A DNA stretch of 64,000 nt from NCBI GenBank assembly GCA_965112735.1, contig OZ218963.1:1426001-1490000 (forward strand). Reading direction: 5' to 3'. The stretch comes from Phaeosaccion multiseriatum (taxonomy: Eukaryota > Ochrophyta, other classes). The notes beneath the pieces were generated by a model, which did no database searches, had not been told where the DNA came from, and saw nothing but the letters and a program-made list of their open reading frames with translations. The translations under genes were made by a program, and so were the position numbers. Positions 1-9,793 of the stretch are shown in pieces. How positions within the stretch are numbered: position 1 is the first letter of the stretch; every line of letters starts with the position of its first letter.

Positions 1-509
1 CATCGGCGGCGAAACCGTTGTAAGCATCCTCCTCGCCATCGGCCATCTGAGGAGCATATGGGCGGGGGGTGAGAGTGCCGAAGAGGACGTCCTGGAGTGA
101 GGGTGGCGAGTTGAGTGAGTGAGTGAGTGAGTGAGTGAGAGGGAAGAGCAGTCGAGAAGGACAGGGAAGGGCAGCAATATGTAAAGTGAAACGAAAGACT
201 GAGCTCATACCTCTGGTGCCCAGAAGCACCACGTTCCCTGCGTGTTGGTGAGCTGCCCTCTGCTCTTACTCCGAGTGACTGCAGAGAGGTTTCGGAAAGA
301 ACGGTCTTTCTCCTCTTGGAAGCTGGAACCGTGAGCATGAAGCACAGAGAGCGCAGATACACAGACAGACAAGACGGATAGAGGCAGATGGACGGGAGAT
401 AGGTAGACAGGCAGGCAGACAGACAGACCGGCAAACAGACGGGAGACAGACAACGGGTGACAGACAGACAGACAGACAGACAGGCAGACAGATAGACAGA
501 TGGGAGAAA

Positions 510-564
<55 letters not shown>

Positions 565-3500
565 CAGGCAGACAGATGGACAGATAGACAGAGAGGCAGG
601 CAGGCAGACAGATAGACAGACAGGCAGGCAGACAGGTAGATGGGAGATAGACAGACGGCAGGCGAGAGAAAAGAGAAAGTCAGGCAAATTTGAGGCGAAC
701 AGAGATTTCAAACAAAAACAGGGGGTGGGGCTGCCTTGTCTCCGCTGTTGGAGCCCTGCTTGGCACTCAAACTCAAGCCAACATACCACAGACCGAGACC
801 GAAACAAGGAGGGAAGGAGGGGAGGAGGGGGGAACGCTGAGGAACACCTTCCCTCTTCATCGTCTTTGTGTCTGACTGCACTGCGGCTCAGCAAAAGTTT
901 GATGTGTAGTGATGCAGTGTCTGACTGTGTGTGTCTCCACCTCTTGCCTCTCTCTCTCTCCCCCTCTCACCTATGGGACACCCCAAAGTCGCTAATTCTT
1001 GCGTTGCCCGCATTGTCCACGAGAACGTTCTCAGGCTTGAGGTCCCTGAAAGGAGAAGACAGAGAGGGGCGAGGCCGGGGGGGGGGGGGTGGGTTTGAAA
1101 AGGAGGGCAGCGCGCATGGCTTGGAAGGGAGGGGGGGCACCGATCGATTGAAGCGCACAAGTTATTGAGAAAACAAGCACGGTGGACCCCCCCCCCCCCC
1201 GTACGTACGTACGTCGTACCTGTGCACAATGTAGTTGGTGTGGAGGAATTCCAGCGCCCCGAGGATCTGCGTAAAGTACGAAGCGGCGGTAGCGGGCGGC
1301 AACGGACCCTGCGAGCGAGGACTCACGTACATAGCTGGCGTTGTATACATATAGGCACACGGGAGAGAGTGACGAGACCATGGCAGCATAAGGCATGGTG
1401 GGTGGTGCATGGTGCAGAAGGGGGGGGCGGGAGAGCAAGGAATGGTTGGTCTCGGTGTAAAGGCAAAGTCGTTGCGAAGCAAGGGAACACGTCGAGAGGG
1501 GCAATTTATCAGTGTATGGGTACAGTACAGCACATCGCACATTCAGTCCAGTCACAGGGTGAACAAGCAAAAAAAGAGCAAAAGAGCAGGCCTCTCCCTC
1601 ATCGGGCGAGAGACACTCAGTCCGACCCTCTCATTCCAATCCTGCCCCACGCGTCTCAACATGGAGATTCCTTACCCCGCTCCGTCCACACGTACAATGC
1701 TCTCCCTCTTCTTCCCCTCGTCTCAACGTCCTATGCACACCCTCCACCTCCCCTCGTTCATCTCAACACTCCTGACCCCGTCCACTCCACCACTCTCACG
1801 CCTACGTAAGTAAGTATGGTCGCATCCGTAAGTGCGTACGTAGGTACTCACCTCTGTCGACGTCGTACTCCATGAGAGGCCCCCCTCTAACGTAGTCAAT
1901 GATGAGGTACAAGTGTCCCTCGTCAGGCACATCAATGACCTCGTGCAGCTGCACAACGTTGGGGTGGATGAGGAGCTTCATCAGGGCCACTTCTCGCATC
2001 GCCTGGGATAGAAGTAAGAAGAGGGAGGGAGGGAGGGAGGGAGGGAGGGAGGGAGGCGCAGCAGAGGGGTACGGGGAGAGGGAGGGGAGGGCGCGTTGGG
2101 GAGGAGGGCGGAAAGAAAAAAGGAGGTGACGACAAGAGGGAGAAGCAGGGCGGGGGGAAGGCGTTGCAGGAGCCGGGCAGAAGGCAGAACCAATCAATGG
2201 GTGTAGTAGGCTCGATTCGATTCAAGGACCGCCTACTCACCCCCACCCCCACCTCCCCACCTCCCCGTCTCTGCAGCGCTGCACCGCATTGGCTCTGACC
2301 TTGAGCAGGCCGTCATCCCCCGCCAGCGATCCCCGGCCAAAGCCGTGCTCCTTCTGCTTCCTCAACACATCGCGCTTGAACATCTTCATCGCAAAGAGTG
2401 CCTTCCCGTCGGTGCTGGCGGCGCTGTCTCTCTCCCCACCACTCCCAGACCTGGCCCGGGGTATCCGAAACTTCCACTTCCTGCTACTCCTCTTGCTCGC
2501 GCTAATATCCTCCTCCCCTCCTGCGTCTGCTCCTCCTCCTCCTCCTCCTCCTCCTCCTCCGTCTATACTGCTCGTGTCTACATTCTCATCCCCAAAGCTC
2601 CCCCTCACGCCTGCCTCTGGAGCGTCGGGGTTTGAACCCGCAGTCGTCGCGCGAAGCCTATCACCGCCGCCTCCATCCGCCTCAGCGGGGCCCTTGTCCT
2701 CGCTGTTAGATGAAGCACCAACGGCTGCACCATCGCCATTTGCGGCGTCGCCAATCATGAAAAGCTTCGCCTTCTCCTCCTCTCTCCGGGCGTCGCAGCT
2801 ACTGCATCCTGCGCCACCACACCCAGAGCAGTCTCGATAGCCTGTTTTGTTTTGTTTGTTGTGGTGCCAATCCAGAGTTTTAGAAATAATATGAGACGAC
2901 AACAACAACAACGTGGCAGGTGGAAAGAGCAAGGACAAGAGAAAGAAGAATCCGTGTGAGTGAGGGAGGGAGAGAGAGGGGGGGAGTTGGTATTAGGGTA
3001 TTCGCTTGTCGTGACTGGGGTTTGGGGGGTTGGTAGAACGGGGGAAACGCTCAGCCCTGTCTCTCTCTCTGCCCCTTCCCCCCACAAAAATAGGGTGAGT
3101 GCCTCCTCCTCCTCGTCGTCGACACCGGCTGCTCTGCTCACCTGGCAGTCTCCCTTCCACCAGGTACACCTTGGCGGTGGCCCCCTCGCCCAGCTGCCTT
3201 ATGACTTTGTACTGGTTCACTTGGCTGAGCCTCCCCTCCGCGGTTGCCTTGGTCTGGGAGTAGGTGGTGTCTGTGACGTGTGACCCGTCCACAATGGAGA
3301 AGCGAGTAGTAGGATGGGCACCTCCTGTTCCTCCTCCTCCTCCTCCTCCACCACCACCACTACCTCCTCCTCCGAGGCTCTCCGCGCTGTAGCTGCTCTC
3401 CACGCGAGGCTTTGCACCAACAAGCATATCTCTCCTGTTGAACCCACCTCCTCCCCCCCCGCCGCTTGAGTCCTCCCCCCCTTTGGCGACGGGCAGTCCC

Positions 3501-3895
3501 GCGCTGGCATTGAGAGAGCTCTCGTCCTGCTCCCGCGGGGTCAGACCGCCTCCTGCATTGACCTGCTTCCCTTGATGGGCCTTGTCCTTCACGCATTGCC
3601 CTGCTCTTGTTGGTGACCTTGCCCACAAGCTTCTTCGAGGCGCATTGGCACTCATCCCCCCCCTAACTCCGTTCTGTTGTTGCGGTTGTTGTTGTTGTTG
3701 TTGTTGTAGCTGCTGCTGCTGCGGCTCTCCCCCCTGTCCAACCTCTGTTTCCTTGCAGTTGGGGTCCTTTGGGGCCCTCTCGAGGGAGAAGAATTTGGGG
3801 GGGGAACCGCCAGGGCTGTTTTCATCGCGATGCAGCAGTGGCGGTGGCGGCGGCTGCAGTGCGGAGTCCTCTTCACTCTCAAGAGTCCCAGTCAT
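1..3895 (-). CDS. CaMKK/LKB1-like Ser/Thr protein kinase, 3' end beyond the window
   Basis: Exons by phase: 3895-3142, 2841-2285, 2002-1852, 1308-1220, 1045-971, about 268-211 and 46-<1. The start is an ATG after a 250-residue low-complexity N-terminus (poly-Gln, Pro and Gly). Visible kinase motifs in order: glycine loop LGEGATAKVYLVEG, lysine motif FAMKMFKRD, HPNVVQLHEV, catalytic HRDLKPENVLVD, DFGVSH, and activation-segment end GTWCFWAPEMADGEEDAYNG. The hinge PLMEYD followed by ATAASYFTQIL resembles CaMKK and AMPK-activating kinases, which phosphorylate downstream kinases; substrate is not shown. About 145 residues are inserted between the glycine loop and the lysine, starting with a CX2CX4CX2C cluster. 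The 1852/1308 junction leaves one base too many, so a micro-exon or a sequence error is likely there. The C-lobe lies outside. Confidence 0.85.
357..655. repeat. (CAGA)n-rich tract in a kinase intron
   Basis: Interrupted CAGA/CAGG tetranucleotide array lying wholly inside the intron between kinase exons at 268 and 971. It creates long spurious open frames on both strands. Confidence 0.9.
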
Positions 3896-4021
3896 CTTCT
3901 CAGCCCTAAACGCCCATCATCATCCCAGCACTGAACACGCCCCTCTCTCTCTGGGCTGTTAAAACTCGAATTTTCAATTTCAATCCTTGAGAGTAAAACT
4001 TGACTTGGCCCCCCCTCCCCA

Positions 4022-4670
4022 CGGCCCCTGACATGCTTCTGAGACAGGCCAGCCCAGAAGCAGGAAGCAGGCCGGCTGGCGCCGGCCAGAGGGAGGGAGG
4101 GAGGGAGGCAGGGAGGGAGGCAGGGAGGGAGGGAGGGAGGGAGGGAGGGAGGGAGGGAGGGAGGGAGGGAGGGAGGGAGGGAGGGAGGGAGGGAGGGAGG
4201 GAGGGAGGGAGGGAGGGAGGGAGGGAGGGAGGGAGGGAGGGAGGGAGGGAGGGAGGGAGGGAGGGAGGGAGGGAGGGAGGGAGGGAGGGAGGGAGGGAGG
4301 GAGGGAGGGAGGGAGGGAGGGAGGGAGGGAGGGAGGGAGGGAGGGAGGGAGGGAGGGAGGGAGGGAGGGAGGGAGGGAGGGAGGGAGGGAGGGAGGGAGG
4401 GAGGGAGGGAGGGAGGGAGGGAGGGAGGGAGGGAGGGAGGGAGGGAGGGAGGGAGGGAGGGAGGGAGGGAGGGAGGGAGGGAGGGAGGGAGGGAGGGGAG
4501 GGAGGGAGGGAGGGAGGGAGGGAGGGAGGGAGGGAGGGAGGGAGGGAGGGAGGGAGGGAGGGAGGGAGGGAGGGAGGGAGGGAGGGAGGCCAGAAGCAGG
4601 AAGCAGGCCCTCTGGCGCCGGCCGGAAGCAGGAAGCAGGGTCGCCTCAGAAGCAGCCATGTCAGGGGCCG
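4022..4670. mobile_element. Inverted-repeat (MITE-like) element split by a (GGGA)n expansion
   Basis: The left end reads CCCCTGACATGCTTCTGAG and the right end carries its reverse complement with a 3-base insertion. Next to each end are arms rich in CCAGAAGCAGGAAGCAGG and CTGGCGCCGGCC. A compact 79-bp relative with perfect ends lies at 12155-12233, so this is a dispersed family and not a chance palindrome. The interior has been replaced by about 500 bp of GGGA repeat. It sits about 125 bp upstream of the kinase start codon. Confidence 0.75.
4089..4588. repeat. (GGGA)n tetranucleotide tract, about 500 bp
   Basis: About 125 near-perfect GGGA units, with CAGG variants near the left end and one GGGGA slip near 4496. 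The G-rich strand could form G-quadruplex structures. The long open frames across it (GREG- or LPPS-type repeats) are artefacts. Confidence 0.95.
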
Positions 4671-4721
4671 AGAAGAGGAGGGGGGAAAACGAGGGTCGCA
4701 TACGTAATAATTACTTACTTA

Positions 4722-4911
4722 CCTCCGACTTCTAAAGGTGGCAATGTGTTCGTAAGAGGCAGGGCCAAGACAGGGAGGCAAGTGCGGCGCCAGTAGTGGC
4801 TAAAGAAGAAAAAAAGCCTCCGACTTCTAAAGGTGGCAATGTGTTCGTAAGAGGCAGGGCCAAGACAGGGAGGCAAGTGCGGCGCCAGTAGTGGCTAAAG
4901 AAGAAAAAAAG
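4722..4911. repeat. 95-bp tandem duplication
   Basis: Two essentially identical 95-bp units lie head to tail (4722-4816 and 4817-4911), each starting CCTCCGACTTCTAAAGG and ending in an A-rich stretch. The second runs directly into a poly-G run. Confidence 0.9.
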
Positions 4912-7900
4912 GGGGGGGGGGGGGGGGGGTAGGCGCTGTCCGCAAAACGGGTGTGTCCGACCCAGGTATCACTCTTACGTGCAAAAAATAATATGGTATG
5001 CCAGCATATAGTCGCGTGCGAGACAAATACCTTAGTTCTTTCTCTCTCCCACGACTACCCTGCCGGGCAAAACTTTCGAACTCAGACGGATGGAGAGTGT
5101 TGGGTTGGCTGCTATGGCTGAGGTGCTGGGTTGGCAGCTGTCCCCCAATCAATCGTTGAGTTGGAATTTCCGCTTTGTATTGACAGTTATTTATTTACAC
5201 GCACGCGCACACATGTACCGAGAGACACACACCGAGACACACGCACAGACACTCACACGCATCCTCTCTCACACTTACTACCCTCCTACCCTGGTTGCAC
5301 CACTGGTTGCACTACCCTCCTTCCTCACACATACATACAGAGCCTGACACACACACACACACACATACGCACAGACACCCACACACACACCTACCTCTCA
5401 CACTCACTACCCTGCTACCCTGGTCGCACAACTGGTTGCACTACCCTCCTCCCTCTGACCCTCTCAAGCGTCCGCTCCTGAAGCCCCCGAAGCCGCTGCT
5501 CCTCTGTCTTCCTCTTGTCTAACGCCTTCCCACCAATAACAACTCGGAGCCGCTCCTGTGTGAGACCCCCGTAGATGCCAATACAGTCGATGTTGGTGGC
5601 TCTGGAGATGGCGCCACGTAGGTGAGGCCACTCGTGTTCTCCTGTGTGCCCGGAACGAGCACCACCTTTCCCCATGGTTTGACCCTGCGCCTTCCACACC
5701 GTCCACGCCCAACTGAGTCTCAGGGGAACCTCCTTCCGAGTCCTGCTGGCCGATTGGCCACTAGCACTACCTTTCCACTCGGCGACGACTGGAGAGATAG
5801 ATAGGGCCAGATACACTGAGCTTCGCGTGAGCTGCACTGAGCCTGGGTGAGCTTTGCTGTAACGCGACGCGCCCGTCGTCGTCCCCATTCCACTGCTGCA
5901 GACGGAGCGCACGGAAATGGACACGTCTGTTCCACTGCCGCGTGACCCATTCCGCGCTGTCAACATCTGCCCTCGCCTTTGCCAGCAGCTCTTCATCCCC
6001 CTTTTCGCCCCCCTGAGGCTGCCCTCACCTGCGGCAGCAGCTCTTCATCCACCTTGTCATCCTCGACTGAGGCTGCTGCAGCGTGGACGTCTTCTGGTGC
6101 TAGGGCCGGTGCTGGCGCTGCGACTGTACCAACTGCTGGTGCTACTGCAAGTGGAAGAGAGGGTGAGGAAATGCTGTTCCCACACGATCTGCTATCAACC
6201 AGTCCCCTTCGTCCCCCCACGTCATCCTCCTCATCCTCGTCCCCGCTGGTGTTAATGTCGTTCTCAGCAGGGTCGACAGGCTAGATGACCCACCCCTCCG
6301 ATGTGCCCTCCTCCTCACAGCAGGCCATATGCTAATCCAGCTGCCATGGTCACTCCCGTCGCAGGAAGAGTACGATATGAGAAGAGGTGGAAGTCAGAGA
6401 CGCGGGAGCAGCAGCAACCGAGAAGGAAGGAGCCAGACGCACGGGGCTCCACAGGAGTGGCGCTTTGGGGATAGCTGTATCTCTTTCTATTTGCTATGTG
6501 AAGATTTGGTCGATTTGATGAATTTCCCCCCATGGCCATGAAATTTCTGCCCAAAGTGCTCGGAGCGCTGAGAGCGCAGAACAGCCTGTTCAGCAGCGCA
6601 GCAACGGAACTTTGTTTCTCGCGGAACAGAGACGAGGACGAGGTGGGAGACATGGGAGCCAGCAGGGCGAAGCGCCAGCGTAGGTGCTTGGTACCGCCCC
6701 AAGGGGGGGGTCCCCTCTGGGGAGATGTACAGTATGTCAGTGAAGCAGGGAATCGCCTTAGATTTTTCAGAAGAGGAGAGACATTGGCGTGTGCTGTCAC
6801 TTACTGAGGCGGCGGAGACAGAGCCCAGGAAGAGTGGAGCACACTGTCAAGGAGGAGAGTAGATACTGGTGTGGTGGAAAGCGAGCCTCTTGTCCTGGGC
6901 CCGGACAGAGCGCTTGTGTCGGCCAAGGAGGCCTGCCTTGGTGTTGAGAGCCGGGGCCTCCGTGGAAGAGGGAAGAAGAGCTTAGGAGGCTGTGTCGGTG
7001 TTGAGTGCCGACAGTAGCGTCCACGGTGTTGAGTGCCGGACCTCTTCTTTTCTTTCCTTTGCCGGTGTTGCGGGGCTCTATGGCTTGGGACAAGCGGTGT
7101 CTGGTGTTGAGTGCCGACCGCCTCCACGGTGTTGAGTGCCGGCGCCTTTTGCCCTCTTCGCCCTTTCTTCCTTGCTGGTATCGCCGTAGGATCCGCGTCC
7201 GGTGTTGAGGCCGACGCCCTACTCATCTCTCCGCCCTCTCCTCTCTCCCGTGGCCCAAGGTTTGGGGGGTGTGGTCCACGGCATTTTTTGTCTTTTTGCG
7301 AGGCGAAAGGGGCTCCCGGGTGACGGCAGGCCCCTTAGCTCTTCCAGGTGTCTGTCTGTATGTTTGTGTGTGTATGTTTCGACGGTGTTTCTGTGTGTAG
7401 GGTGCGTATTTCCTGTGTTTGGCGTGCGAATAAGGGCCTCCTCCACAAAGGAGGCTGGCTCTGCGCGCGGTGACAACAGCAGCTCATCCCTCGCCATTCC
7501 GGCCCTCAACGGCGGGCGGGGCAGTCCTAGGCAACAGCAGCCGTGGTCACTGCCCCTACACACGATGTGTGTTTGTATCTGTGTGTGCTGGTCTGCGTCT
7601 GTGTGTGCTAGTGTGCGTTTGTGGGTGCTGGTGTCCCTGTATTGTGCCTTTGTCTATATCTGTGTGCCTGTGAATGTTTGTGTACGTCTGCGTGTTTAAG
7701 TGTACCTCCCTTGTTGTTGGAGTGTCTCCCACCTACAACAGCAGTATGGCCAGAAGGAGGCGTACGTGGTCGCCACTGGGCTTGCCTGCAGTCTCTCTGG
7801 ATGGGTGGGGGCGTAGCTGACCTTCGATACGGGAGCTCGCACGGCTCACCTCCGGCAGCTACATCCGAGAGACATATCGGGCCGAGGAGCGGCGAAGGGA

Positions 7901-8446
7901 AGGAGACGGACTACAGCTGTACATCCCTCACCATCTCGAACGCATGGGAGGGGGAGGGGGGGGGTCCGATGGAGGCTCAGCTCTCAGGACAAACAGCAAC
8001 CGCAAGGCAGTTAGTACGAGCGTCAAAGGTGGCAGCATGGATGCGAAGGCAGCTATTCGGGCTGTTGGAAGGAACCGGAGAGCCCTTTGATGGTGGTTGG
8101 CGCCCCGAGTTTGCGTGTGGAGCGGATATGGGACCTGTGGCCATAACAGCGAACCGATGGGCGACAAGAGAGGCACAGCATACGAGGGAGAATTGGGAAT
8201 TGGAAGGCGGCATTGGGAGTGTACGGTACTCGCATTTCGGGAGGTACGGCAGCGTTTGGTGACCGTCTACGGAGTGTACGGCGATGTACGTCGTTCGGTG
8301 CTGAAGGAAATTGGGGCATTGAGCAATCTGGCTACTTACCTGTAATGGACGGCGGAAGCATGACGTTTGGTCGTTCACAACAGCTATGGAGTGGAAGTCA
8401 AGCGTTTCCTGAGCGCTCTGGAAAAATTTGGTGGAAAAGTCGATGG
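4912..8446. other. Gene-poor stretch, no gene recognised
   Basis: Poly-G at 4911-4929 and CA-rich repeats around 5205-5390. A 193-codon open frame on the minus strand (5415-5996) has a coding-like end, with IGIYGGLTQERLRVVIGG followed by a charged helix, but no family I recognise and no clear splice partners. A short coding-like piece with IRETYRAEERRREGDG is readable on the plus strand near 7865-7920 before a stop. Both may be fragments of decayed genes or transposons. Confidence 0.5.
6940..7214 (+). repeat. Dispersed 14-bp motif GGTGTTGAGTGCCG, about six copies
   Basis: Perfect copies start at 6997, 7025, 7103 and 7129. Degenerate copies lie near 6940 and 7201. Spacing is irregular (28, 78, 26 bp), so this is a clustered motif and not a simple tandem array. 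Confidence 0.8.
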
Positions 8447-8917
8447 CCCAAATTTGCACAGGGGGCACAAAGGAGTCTTTAAAGGTCTTTAAAGGTTCTG
8501 GACCTGAACCTTTGTGCATGAACAAAGGGTTTAAAGGTTTTAGATGAAAAGCCGAAAACGTTAGTAAAGGGTTTAAAGGTTTTGGGGCCTGAACCTTTGT
8601 GCATGAACAAAGGGTTTAAAGGTTTTAGGGGAAAAGCCGAAAACGTTAGTAAAGGGTTTAAAGGTTTTGGGCCTGAACCTTTGTGCATGAACAAAGGGTT
8701 TAAAGGTTTTAGAGGAAAAGCCGAAATCGTTAGTAAAGGGTTTAAAGGTTCTGGGCCTGAAACCTTTGTGCATGAACAAAGGGTTTAAAGGTTTTAGAGG
8801 AAAAGCCGAAATCGTTAGTAAAGGGTTTAAAGGTGCCCGAGAGCACTCCTTTGTCAAAGGAATTAGCACAAATCCTTTGTAAAACCTTTACCTTTGTACC
8901 CCCTGTGCAAATTTGGG
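8447..8917. mobile_element. 471-bp terminal-inverted-repeat element with internal minisatellite
   Basis: The left end CCCAAATTTGCACAGGGGG, continuing to CACAAAGG (8447-8473), is matched by its reverse complement at 8891-8917 over 27 bp with a single mismatch. The interior is an array of 84-85-bp units rich in AAAGGGTTTAAAGG. No transposase is encoded, which fits a non-autonomous DNA transposon. Target-site duplication was not clear. Confidence 0.75.
8509..8850 (+). repeat. 84-85-bp minisatellite, four units
   Basis: Units begin CCTTTGTGCATGAACAAAGG at 8509, 8594, 8678 and 8763 (periods 85, 84, 85). Each also carries AAAGCCGAAAACGTTAGT or its T variant. Each unit holds a small inverted repeat, CCTTTGT/ACAAAGG. 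The apparent open frames across it are repeat artefacts. Confidence 0.9.
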
Positions 8918-9793
8918 GTGGGTGGGGCGGGGGGGGAAATTTGAGAAATAGAGGAAACATCTCACATACGGTAAGATAGAAAGCGTACTCGCTACGCTCG
9001 CACGCGAAAAAATTGGGGGGGAAATCGGGCGATTTGGGCGATTTTTGATTTTTACATTTTTTCGCAAACCGACTTTTAAAAAAAAAGAAAAGAAAAGAAG
9101 AAGGGTGGAAAAAGTTTTTGGGGGCGATTTGGTGCAAATTTTGTTTTTTGGAAACCCTTGGTGGTGCACATTTGTTTTCTTTTGCCCTTATTGGTGGTGC
9201 CCGAGACTTCCGAGGGGACGGTGGACGGTAAAGAAGTTATACGTAAAGTGATGGAGCTGCTTCTCTGCTGCTCTTGTTGGTCACATTCTGGACTGCCTGG
9301 TGGCCTAGCACCGGGACACAGCCAACAGGAGCGGCAGGTGGGTGGAGGAGGGAAGCAAGCAAGGTGTCATGTTGCGAGCGCCAAACCGCAGTGTTGCACC
9401 CAGGTGCAGCTCCTAGAAAAGGGTGACGCAGCGCGCCGAACTGCGGGGGTGGCCGGGTATCGGAGCATTTGTCGCCGCCCCGCCTCTGCAGGAGTGCCTG
9501 TGTGCGTCGCTCATACCGCCCCGCCTCTGCAGCAGTGCCTGTGTGCGTCGCTCATATTTTTTGTGCTGGTGACTGTGCTGGTGACACCCTGGTGTACTGC
9601 TCTGCCTCCGTGTGCTGCCGTGAGCGCCTGGCCGCTGTCCTGCGAAGATTCCGCAGCGTTGACCTTTCGCCAAGCAAGCAACTACGGCCTTTGTCCGCCC
9701 GCACGACCCACCACTTTGCTCACCCCCCCCCCCCGCCTCTTTCTCCTCGCTCCTCCTGGGCCCGTATTGCTTGCTTTCTCCCTGTGACCAGTC
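8918..9793. other. Intergenic, upstream of the large secreted-protein gene
   Basis: No gene recognised. It holds the 17-base motif GGGCGATTTGGGCGATT near 9023 (also near 32329) and a 41-bp tandem duplication with CGCCTCTGCAG at about 9477-9558. A C-run and a pyrimidine-rich stretch at 9720-9780 precede the start codon at 9794. Confidence 0.6.

Noticed and set aside
4000-4707. Long open frames of GREG, LPPS or similar on both strands
   Set aside because: Produced by the (GGGA)n repeat; every frame is open and none has a domain.
5415-5996. 193-codon minus-strand open frame as a gene
   Set aside because: Coding-like only at its C-terminal part, no recognisable family, no supported splice partners or start; left as possible relic.
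8479-8869. Regular repeats resembling a CRISPR array
   Set aside because: The 84-85-bp units are contiguous with no unique spacers, lie within a TIR element, and the window is eukaryotic.
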